NCBI RefSeq assembly: GCF_028561565.1
Contig: NZ_JAQQTE010000001.1
Span: 1,205,570 to 1,269,569, forward strand
Reading direction: 5' to 3'
DNA from: Gilvibacter sediminis
GTDB lineage: Bacteria; Bacteroidota; Bacteroidia; Flavobacteriales; Flavobacteriaceae
Length of the DNA: 64,000 bases
A program made the position numbers and the translations under genes. Shown here piece by piece: positions 8,822-15,101 of this stretch. The notes under the pieces were generated by a model. It searched no databases and was not told the DNA's origin. It saw nothing but the letters and a program-made list of their open reading frames with translations. Each line of letters starts with the position of its first letter. The stretch's first letter is position 1.

Positions 8822-9883
8822 CTATTCCATGAGTTCTAAAGCTTGCAGATCGAGGATTTTGATGTTGCGTCCTTCTATGGCGATCCAGCCGTTCTTTTTG
8901 AATTGAGAAAGGGTTCTGATGAGACTTTCTGTGGCGATACCGGCTACACTGGCCAGATCATGGCGTGAGATTCTGATCTGGTCTTGGGTGCTGTCATTGA
9001 GAATTTCAGCAAACTGTAAAATAGTTTGGGCGGTCTTTCTGCGGACAGAACCGTAAGCCATTTGCAAAAGTTGTTCTTTGATGTGATTAATGTCATCAGC
9101 TAAAAGATTGATCAGCTCTAAGGTTAACTGCTGATTGTCTTGCAAAATATCTACAAACTCTTGCTTAGACACTACTAAAAGTTCTGCTGCTTCTAAGGCG
9201 GCGGTGGATTCATGATGTGCTCCGTTCTCCAGGAGTTGTTCCAAACCTAAAAAACTCCGTTCCTTACGAAGCGAAGTGATGAGTTCCTTGCCGTTCTCAT
9301 CCATAGTAAAACATTTGACCACTCCGCTATTGATCAAATAAATTTGGTGAATACGATCGCCTTGTTCGTAGATGAGTTCTCCTTTGTCAAAGGATTGGAG
9401 TTCTCCTTTGTCGTTCAAAAAAGCAATGAGTTCCGGTAGGTTTTTTAAGTTCCCGGTTGTTGCTTCTTGTTCCAATTGCTGGGGATGTTCTCCTGCAGCT
9501 TGTAAGAGTGTAGATTTAGCCAGTCTACTTCTAATTGCGCTGAGCAGATCCTCCTCTTCACAGGGTTTGGTCAAATAGTCATCAGCACCCATGTCCATTC
9601 CCAAACGAACTTCTTTGTGTTCCGTCTTTGCGGAGAGAAAGATGAACGGAATGTGTTTGGTCTTATGGTGATCTGACAAGGCTTCCAATACCCCATAACC
9701 ATCGATCTCTGGCATCATAATATCACAGATGATCAAATCGGGGATTTCACGCAAGGCCTCACTGATCCCTCTTTTTCCGTTAGGAGCGGTGATCATGTTA
9801 TAGCCTTCCAGTTCCAGAAGTTCTGCGGTGTTCTCTCGCAGGATCGTATCGTCTTCTATTAACAGTATTTTTTTATGCTCCAT
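8822..9883 (-). CDS. Receiver-CRP/FNR fusion transcription regulator
   Basis: Response regulator of 353 residues. Residues 1-120 are a receiver domain: acidic pair Glu10/Asp11-Asp12, phospho-acceptor Asp54 (IICDIMMPE), and Lys in LTKP. A linker follows, then a cyclic-nucleotide-type beta-barrel at about 165-270 (YEQGDRIHQIYLI...GVVKCF) and a CRP-type winged helix at about 295-350, with recognition helix ATESLIRTLSQF. The Glu and Arg of that helix match the E-xx-S/I-R pattern with which FNR/DNR proteins read TGA half-sites. The N-terminal Cys cluster of FNR is absent, so oxygen sensing is not through its own Fe-S cluster. Start is ATG at 9883 (MEHKKILL), overlapping the kinase gene by 11 bases. 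It is the best candidate to bind the TGAY-N4-RTCA sites. Confidence 0.88.
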   Translation of the reverse strand: MEHKKILLIEDDTILRENTAELLELEGYNMITAPNGKRGISEALREIPDLIICDIMMPEIDGYGVLEALSDHHKTKHIPFIFLSAKTEHKEVRLGMDMGADDYLTKPCEEEDLLSAIRSRLAKSTLLQAAGEHPQQLEQEATTGNLKNLPELIAFLNDKGELQSFDKGELIYEQGDRIHQIYLINSGVVKCFTMDENGKELITSLRKERSFLGLEQLLENGAHHESTAALEAAELLVVSKQEFVDILQDNQQLTLELINLLADDINHIKEQLLQMAYGSVRRKTAQTILQFAEILNDSTQDQIRISRHDLASVAGIATESLIRTLSQFKKNGWIAIEGRNIKILDLQALELME

Positions 9884-11111
9884 GATTCGCTCTTGTTGGA
9901 ATTTTAATAGTGAAAACAGAACCTTCGCCAGGTTTACTGACAAAAGAAATAGAACCGCCTAGGTTTTCAAGGTGGGTTTTTACAATGTTCAGACCTATAC
10001 CTGTTCCTTGGGTAAGCAGCGCATTTTCTGCTCTGAAATAACGATTGAATATGTGTTTCTGATCTTCTAGAGGAATACCAATTCCTTGATCTTTTATGTC
10101 TAAAGTCAAGAATTCATCTTCTACTTGGCCCTCGATGGTCACGTGGGTGCCTTCTCCGGAATATTTTACCGCATTGCCCACCAAGTTAGACAAGACCAGT
10201 TCTAAGATCTTTTCATCAAAGATCAGTTCTACTTCTTCTAAATTTTCTGGATAATTGATTCGCTGTCCTTCTTTCAACAAGGTGTTAGCATCATAAACAA
10301 CCTCGTTTAGCACTTTGCTCAAGGGAAATTGGCTGTGGTTGTAGCTGACCTTTCCCGTTTCTAAACGCTCAATGGAAAGGAAATCATTCAAAATATTATT
10401 GAGGTATTTAACCTTGCTTTTTATGGTGTTAAGATGCTTGTCGCGTTTGTCCTGTTGTTCTGAGGTCTTGTATTTGGAAATGAGCGTGGCCGAACTCAAA
10501 ATACCGCTCAAGGGCGTTTTGAACTCATGAGATACTAAAGAGAGGAATTTGGTCTTTAACTCACCCAATTCACGCTCCTTAAGCAGCGCTTCTTTGGTCT
10601 TTGCTTCTGCTTCAATTCTTTTTTGAACCTCCTTGCGCAAGACTTTTACCGCCTCATCCAGCTCTTGGGTGCGCTCTTTGATCTTGTCCTCGAGTTGTTC
10701 ATTGAGCTCTAAGATCTGCTGTTGTTGTTCGACCCGTTCGGAGATATCGATCACAATCGCCATTACGTAACGTTTGCCGTTGAGTTCAAACGGATTCAAT
10801 CCTGCTTCTAAGGGAAACTGACTGCCGTCCTTGCGTTGGCCGTAAAGCTCTCGGCCTTTACCCATGCTGCGCTTGGCACTCTGATTCATAAACCCATCCA
10901 CATAACCCACATGGGCCTTATGGTATTTCATAGGGATGAGAATGTTCAAAGGTTCTCCCATCAAATGCCCAGGCGGATATCCAAACATTTGATGCGCCGC
11001 TGTATTGGCAGAAGAAATGCGCTGGTCTGGAGCTACGACAATGATCCCTTCTGCAACGGCGTTGAAGATGGTTTCCACAATATTGATGTCTCCACTATTG
11101 GCTGGGTTCAT
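9873..11111 (-). CDS. PAS-domain sensor histidine kinase, FixL-like
   Basis: Soluble kinase of 412 residues without membrane segments. Residues 10-130 are a PAS domain. A coiled coil at about 130-185 leads to a HisKA domain with His195 (SHEFKTP), and a HATPase domain follows (NLVGNAVKYS, DQGIGIP, GTGIGLNIV). In the PAS domain, His67 (KAHVGYV) and Arg87 (GKGRELYG) are 20 residues apart, the same spacing as the proximal haem His200 and distal Arg220 of Bradyrhizobium FixL. This suggests haem-based oxygen sensing, although the same residues occur in some PAS domains not known to bind haem. It is the likely partner of the overlapping receiver-CRP gene. A TACTTTTA element at 11117-11124 predicts a transcript starting at or next to the ATG. 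Confidence 0.9.
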   Translation of the reverse strand: MNPANSGDINIVETIFNAVAEGIIVVAPDQRISSANTAAHQMFGYPPGHLMGEPLNILIPMKYHKAHVGYVDGFMNQSAKRSMGKGRELYGQRKDGSQFPLEAGLNPFELNGKRYVMAIVIDISERVEQQQQILELNEQLEDKIKERTQELDEAVKVLRKEVQKRIEAEAKTKEALLKERELGELKTKFLSLVSHEFKTPLSGILSSATLISKYKTSEQQDKRDKHLNTIKSKVKYLNNILNDFLSIERLETGKVSYNHSQFPLSKVLNEVVYDANTLLKEGQRINYPENLEEVELIFDEKILELVLSNLVGNAVKYSGEGTHVTIEGQVEDEFLTLDIKDQGIGIPLEDQKHIFNRYFRAENALLTQGTGIGLNIVKTHLENLGGSISFVSKPGEGSVFTIKIPTRANHGA

Positions 11112-11116
11112 TGCAT

Positions 11117-11192
11117 TAAAAGTAATGATTTTTTAAAGCCTTTCCGCCCTGATAATTATCATTATTTTAGATCACCAGTTCCACTAGATTTA
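11117..11192. promoter_or_regulatory. FNR-type operator between the kinase and TerB-like/thioredoxin operons
   Basis: TGAT-AATT-ATCA at 11150-11161, a perfect palindrome. To the right the -7-like element TAGATTTA (11185-11192) begins 29.5 bp from the dyad centre. To the left TACTTTTA (11117-11124, minus strand) begins 31.5 bp away, so control of the kinase is less certain. If real, the left side means the sensor-regulator pair controls itself. Confidence 0.65.
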
Positions 11193-11208
11193 TCTAAATT
11201 TAATCGTT

Positions 11209-11616
11209 ATGAGTACACAAGAACCTTTAGCTCCTTTTTATCAACACCTTGGACATTTGTTTTATGCCGTAGCGGCAAGCGATAAGGTGGTCAGAAACGC
11301 GGAAATCGAAACCATGCAGGCCTTGGTTTTATCTAAGTGGGTGCCTTTGGGGGAAGCCTCGGATGAGTTCGATACCGATCTCGGTTATCACATTGAGATC
11401 GTTTTTGAGTGGTTAAAGCACAATGCCACTGACGCGGACGATTCCTTTCAGCGATTCGCCAATTATGCAGAAGAGCATCCTGACGAATTTACTCCCAAGC
11501 GAAGACAGATGATCTGGCAAACCGCCAATGATATTGCCGATGCCTTTAGCGGTACCAATAAATCTGAACTAATCATGCTCTCTAAGCTGCGACTGGTACT
11601 GAATAAAATTGCCTAA
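11209..11616 (+). CDS. TerB-like conserved protein
   Basis: Soluble, mostly helical protein of 135 residues. The segment LFYAVAASDKVVRNAEIETMQALV resembles the TerB fold (YAVAxADGxVxxxEIxxL), associated with tellurite and other stress responses, though the metal-binding acidic residues of TerB are only partly present. It is first in a short operon with a thioredoxin and deoC, and its promoter carries an FNR-type operator at the standard distance. The molecular function is unknown; a role in the low-oxygen or redox stress response is inferred from context. Confidence 0.7.
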   Translation: MSTQEPLAPFYQHLGHLFYAVAASDKVVRNAEIETMQALVLSKWVPLGEASDEFDTDLGYHIEIVFEWLKHNATDADDSFQRFANYAEEHPDEFTPKRRQMIWQTANDIADAFSGTNKSELIMLSKLRLVLNKIA

Positions 11617-11620
11617 AACA

Positions 11621-11917
11621 ATGAGCTCCTTCAAAGAATTAATAGCGAGTCACCCTTTGGTTTTGGTAGATTTTTTTGCCACTTGGTGCGGACCGTGTAA
11701 GGTCTTGGCGCCCGTCTTGTCTGAGGTCAAGCAAGAGGCTGGCGATCGGCTTAAGATTGTTAAGATCGATGTGGATAAGCATCCCAAGCTCGCTGCTGCG
11801 AAGCAAGTCCGCGGAGTACCCACATTGATCCTCTTTAAAGAGGGTCAACAGGTATGGCGACAATCTGGAGTACAATCTAAACAGGCCCTATTGCAGCTTT
11901 TAAATGAGCATAATTAA
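11621..11917 (+). CDS. Thioredoxin
   Basis: Small disulfide reductase of 98 residues with the active site WCGPC (ATWCGPCKVLAPVL), the cis-Pro loop RGVPTLILF and the expected thioredoxin length. There is no signal peptide, so it is cytoplasmic. Start is ATG at 11621 (MSSFKELI); an in-frame TTG or ATG slightly upstream would overlap the TerB-like stop. It is likely co-transcribed with the TerB-like gene, and its stop falls 1 base before the preferred deoC start. The FNR-type operator at the head of the operon suggests induction with the cbb3 genes. Confidence 0.93.
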   Translation: MSSFKELIASHPLVLVDFFATWCGPCKVLAPVLSEVKQEAGDRLKIVKIDVDKHPKLAAAKQVRGVPTLILFKEGQQVWRQSGVQSKQALLQLLNEHN

Positions 11918-11918
11918 T

Positions 11919-12560
11919 ATGGAGATCAACCGATTAATTGATCATACTTTACTGCGTCCTACCGCTGCCAGCCAAGAGATCAAAGCGCTCTGTGAAGTCG
12001 CACTACAGTACAACTTCAAAGCAGTATGTGTGCCAGAAACCTATGTTGTAATCGCAAAGTCTATAGTAAAAGACAGCGCTGTAGAAGTATGCACTGTGGT
12101 TGGTTTCCCATTAGGGTATAGCTCCACAGAGGCAAAGAGAGATCAAGCGACCTTGGCCGTTAGTCAAGGGGCCACAGAAATTGATATGGTCATCAATCAA
12201 GGCTGGATGCAAGAAGGACTGTATTCCAAAATAGTGGATGAGATCGCAACTGTTAAAGAAGCTGTTGGAACCCATTGTTTAAAGGTCATCATAGAAACGG
12301 CAAACTTGTCTGACGTTCAAATTAGAAAGGCGGCGCAGTGTGTATTAAGCGGAGGGGCCGATTTCGTCAAGACTTCCACAGGTTTTGCAGCTCGAGGTGC
12401 GTCCATCCAAGACATTGAAATGCTATACCAAGAGTTAGGAGGGAAGCTCGGCATTAAGGCCTCTGGAGGAATCAAAACCCATGAGCAGGCGCTTGCTTTG
12501 ATAAAAGCAGGCGCAACCCGTTTGGGAACCTCCAACGGACCTGCTTTATTAGCTCCATAA
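11919..12560 (+). CDS. deoC: Deoxyribose-phosphate aldolase
   Basis: Class I aldolase that splits 2-deoxyribose-5-phosphate into glyceraldehyde-3-phosphate and acetaldehyde in deoxynucleoside breakdown. Family motifs: IDHTLLRPTA at the N-terminus, VCTVVGFPLGYS, EIDMVINQG, KVIIETANL, the Schiff-base Lys in DFVKTSTGF, and GIKASGGIKT near the C-terminus. I prefer ATG 11919 (MEINRLIDHT, 213 residues, the usual flavobacterial start) over the ATG at 11904, which overlaps the thioredoxin gene. It is an unexpected member of a thioredoxin/FNR-type operon; deoxyribose salvage as a carbon source at low oxygen is one possible reason. Confidence 0.94.
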   Translation: MEINRLIDHTLLRPTAASQEIKALCEVALQYNFKAVCVPETYVVIAKSIVKDSAVEVCTVVGFPLGYSSTEAKRDQATLAVSQGATEIDMVINQGWMQEGLYSKIVDEIATVKEAVGTHCLKVIIETANLSDVQIRKAAQCVLSGGADFVKTSTGFAARGASIQDIEMLYQELGGKLGIKASGGIKTHEQALALIKAGATRLGTSNGPALLAP

Positions 12561-12589
12561 AAAAAGAGCGGATCTGCAGTAAGATCCGC
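12558..12589 (-). terminator. Rho-independent terminator, minus strand
   Basis: Stem GCGGATCT/AGATCCGC (12568-12575 with 12582-12589) and a 6-base loop. On the minus strand it is followed by a run of seven T (complement of 12559-12565). It lies 37 bases beyond the stress gene ending at 12626, so it terminates that transcript. The deoC side lacks a T-run. Confidence 0.8.
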
Positions 12590-12625
12590 CCTTGCGTTTG
12601 AAAAACATACTAAAACAATATTTCA

Positions 12626-13459
12626 CTACATTTTCTGAGTGAGTACGGGTAGTACCGAATGGTTCACAACATCTTCACCTATACTGCCTGCAAAGAAATG
12701 CGCCAGTCCGCTTCTACCGTGGGTTGGGATCGCGATAGCGTCTGCCTTGTTGGAGAAGCTATAATTAAAGATCCCGTCTTCTACCGTGTAATCATTGTAA
12801 TAATTCACGTCTTTTGGTCTTAGGTCTTCTATGCCCGCTTGTGCAAAGAACTTGTAGATTCTGTCTTCAATCTCAATGCTGGATCTAAAGCGTTCTCCCG
12901 GTAAGTTGATATAAAGCAACTCCATTTGTGCACCGAGTACTTTGATCAGTTTTCGGATCTGTTTAAAAGCTTCTATGTTCTCGCTTTTAAAGTCACAAGC
13001 AAAAACAACTTTTTCTAAATTGAAATCAGGCATATGATCTTTGATCACCAATACGGGAGTAGTCGCGGTTCGAACCACTTTTTCCGTGTTGGAGCCTACA
13101 AAGACCTCTTTAAGGCCTGTGCTGCCGTGAGATCCCATCACGATTAGATCAGCATCACAAGAAATAGCCACATCGTTGATCTCTGTAAAGTTGGTATAGT
13201 TCTTCACATTTTGGTGAACAGTAACACCTTCTAAATAGGGAACGTTCAAGAGCTCATCAAAGCGCTTTTCTGTCAGCTTCATATGATACATCGCCTCAAA
13301 GACCTCTTGAGATTCGTCTCGAGTCAATACGGCGTCGGTTAAGCCCATCATGTGAACTACATGAATGGAAGCCTGGTGTTTTTTAGCGATGGAAGCAGCG
13401 ACTTCCATTGCGTATTTCGAATAGTCCGAAAAGTCTACGGGTACTAAGATATTTTTCAT
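12626..13459 (-). CDS. Universal stress protein, two UspA domains
   Basis: The most canonical of the four stress proteins (277 residues). The first UspA domain starts NILVPVDFSDYS and carries a full nucleotide-binding loop MGSHGSTGLKEVFVGSNT. The second ends with PTHGRSGLAHFFAGSIGEDVV, also a good ATP-binding signature, so both halves may bind nucleotide. It is a single-gene transcript with its own FNR-type operator (13523-13536) and a terminator at 12568-12589. A frequent partner of low-oxygen regulons; exact function unknown. Confidence 0.9.
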   Translation of the reverse strand: MKNILVPVDFSDYSKYAMEVAASIAKKHQASIHVVHMMGLTDAVLTRDESQEVFEAMYHMKLTEKRFDELLNVPYLEGVTVHQNVKNYTNFTEINDVAISCDADLIVMGSHGSTGLKEVFVGSNTEKVVRTATTPVLVIKDHMPDFNLEKVVFACDFKSENIEAFKQIRKLIKVLGAQMELLYINLPGERFRSSIEIEDRIYKFFAQAGIEDLRPKDVNYYNDYTVEDGIFNYSFSNKADAIAIPTHGRSGLAHFFAGSIGEDVVNHSVLPVLTQKM

Positions 13460-13492
13460 GGTTTATCAGTTTTATTTTGCTCAATCTTAGTT

Positions 13493-13536
13493 CAAAGATA
13501 TCGAGCAGCTCTACGATAAAATATGACAATGGTCAT
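13493..13536 (-). promoter_or_regulatory. FNR-type operator and -7 box of a universal stress gene
   Basis: ATGAC-AATG-GTCAT at 13523-13536, the same core as the ccoS site, with a perfect minus-strand -7 element TATCTTTG at 13493-13500. Spacing from dyad centre to first base is 29.5 bp. Predicted transcription start is near 13488, giving a leader of about 28 bases. Confidence 0.78.
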
Positions 13537-13595
13537 ACGGGCTCCTTCTTTTGGAACCAGTAACGCAGTATTGATAAACCTAAATGTATACGGGT

Positions 13596-14981
13596 TTAGG
13601 AAACGATTTCTAGACCTTCCTTTTTGATGGCAGCAAAGCCTCCAGCTACATCAATGACGTTGTGATAACCTCTGCGTTTCAGGATAGAAGCAGCGATCAC
13701 AGAACGATAACCTCCAGCGCAGTGCACATAGAAATCACCTTCTTTTGGAAAGGCCTGGTAATGATCAGAAATAAAATCTAATGGAGTTAAGGCAACCTCT
13801 GGCAAATGGGCGGTTTCATACTCGCTTTCTTTACGAACGTCATAGACTTTGGCTCCGTTTTCTATAGCTGTCTTAAGATCAGCTGCGGAGACAGATCGCA
13901 TATCGTCTGTTGCACGTCCTGAGGCTTCCCAAGCGACTACACCTCCATTTAGATATCCCAAAGTATTATCAAAGCCAACTCTGGAAAGGCGCGTTACGGC
14001 TTCTTCCTCTTTTCCAGGATCTACCACCAAAAGGATCGGCAGGGAAATATCAGCGATCAAAGCGCCCACCCATGGTGCGAAGCTCCCGTTAAGTCCTATG
14101 AAAATTGAACGGGGGATGTGCTTTTCAATAAAGTCAGCTTGATGTCTAACATCCAAAACAATGGCCTGATGTTGTTCTGCCAACTGTTCAAACTCTTCTG
14201 GTGAAAGCGCTCGTGTACCTTGAGCAACAACCGTATCAATGGATTGATACCCTTCTTTGTTAAGCTTGACGTTAAGCGGGAAGTATTTAGGCGGAGGTAA
14301 GAGTCCGTCCGTAACTTCTGAAATAAATTCTTCTTTGCTCATATCGGCTCTCAAGGCATAATTCATGCGCTTTTGATTCCCAAGGGTATCTACAGTGTCT
14401 GTGGACATATTCTTCCCGCAGGCAGAACCTGCTCCGTGAGCGGGATAAACAATGACCTCGTCTGGCAAGGTCATGATCTTAGCGCGCAGGCTATCGTAAA
14501 GCATGCCGGCAAGATCTTCTTGGGTCATGTCTGCAGCTTTTTGAGCCAGGTCAGGTCGGCCTACATCGCCTAAAAACAAAGTATCACCACTAAAAATAGC
14601 ATGAGGACTTCCTGAAGCATCTTGCAGTAAATAGGTGGTGCTTTCCATAGTGTGTCCGGGAGTGTGCAGCACTTTAATAGTACAATCTCCAAGGGGGAAT
14701 TCCTGACCATCTGTCGCGATCAAAGCGTCAAAGCTGGGGTTTGCCAAAGGGCCGTAAATGATAGGAGCACCGGTCTTTTCGGCTAGGGTAAGGTGACCGC
14801 TTACAAAGTCTGCGTGAAAGTGCGTTTCAAAAATATACTTGATGGTGCCGTCAATGGCGTTGGCCTTCTCTATATAAGGCGCAACTTCTCTAAGAGGATC
14901 AATAATTGCAACCTCTCCGTTGCATGAAATCATATAAGCCCCTTGAGCGAGACAACCTGTATATATCTGTTCGACTTTCAT
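13596..14981 (-). CDS. Metallo-beta-lactamase/rhodanese protein, persulfide dioxygenase-like (CstB type)
   Basis: Protein of 461 residues. Residues 1 to about 240 form a metallo-beta-lactamase fold with THFHADFVSGH, HTPGHT, FSGDTLFLGD and YPAHGAGSACG, the ligand set of persulfide dioxygenases that oxidise glutathione or coenzyme A persulfide. A degenerate rhodanese domain follows (LDVRHQADFI, without a catalytic Cys). A complete one closes the protein, with its active Cys in VHCAGGYRS. This three-part layout matches CstB-like enzymes that turn sulfide-derived persulfides into sulfite or thiosulfate. Start is ATG 14981 (MKVEQIYTG); ATG 14987 is also possible. An upstream in-frame TTG overlaps the promoter. 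Confidence 0.9.
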   Translation of the reverse strand: MKVEQIYTGCLAQGAYMISCNGEVAIIDPLREVAPYIEKANAIDGTIKYIFETHFHADFVSGHLTLAEKTGAPIIYGPLANPSFDALIATDGQEFPLGDCTIKVLHTPGHTMESTTYLLQDASGSPHAIFSGDTLFLGDVGRPDLAQKAADMTQEDLAGMLYDSLRAKIMTLPDEVIVYPAHGAGSACGKNMSTDTVDTLGNQKRMNYALRADMSKEEFISEVTDGLLPPPKYFPLNVKLNKEGYQSIDTVVAQGTRALSPEEFEQLAEQHQAIVLDVRHQADFIEKHIPRSIFIGLNGSFAPWVGALIADISLPILLVVDPGKEEEAVTRLSRVGFDNTLGYLNGGVVAWEASGRATDDMRSVSAADLKTAIENGAKVYDVRKESEYETAHLPEVALTPLDFISDHYQAFPKEGDFYVHCAGGYRSVIAASILKRRGYHNVIDVAGGFAAIKKEGLEIVS

Positions 14982-15002
14982 CGGCATAAGCAATTTAGGC
15001 AG

Positions 15003-15010
15003 CAAAAATA
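15003..15010 (-). promoter_or_regulatory. -7 promoter element of the persulfide dioxygenase-like gene
   Basis: Perfect TAnnTTTG on the minus strand (TATTTTTG). Predicted transcription start is about 12 bases on, near 14998, leaving a leader of 11-17 bases. Confidence 0.6.
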
Positions 15011-15014
15011 CAAA

Positions 15015-15059
15015 ATAAAAAAGGCCTCCCCTGAACTACCTATGAAAATCGGGGAGGCC
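15015..15059 (-). terminator. Rho-independent terminator of the T9SS-secreted protein gene
   Basis: Stem GGCCTCCCC/GGGGAGGCC (15023-15031 with 15051-15059) with a 19-base loop. On the minus strand it is followed by a T-rich run. It ends the gene at 15102-17681, 43 bases past its stop. Confidence 0.82.
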
Positions 15060-15101
15060 GTTTGCTGTTGCTCGTCGCAACAACCCAACAATTACTAATC
15101 C

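Noticed and set aside
8822-9883. Oxygen sensing by an Fe-S cluster in the CRP-like regulator
   Set aside because: The N-terminus is a receiver domain and the Cys residues are scattered (receiver core, LTKPC, GVVKC), not the FNR cluster pattern.
10836-11285. 149-codon plus-strand frame opposite the PAS kinase
   Set aside because: It covers the conserved PAS coding sequence and the promoter region, has no recognisable motif and no suitable start signal.
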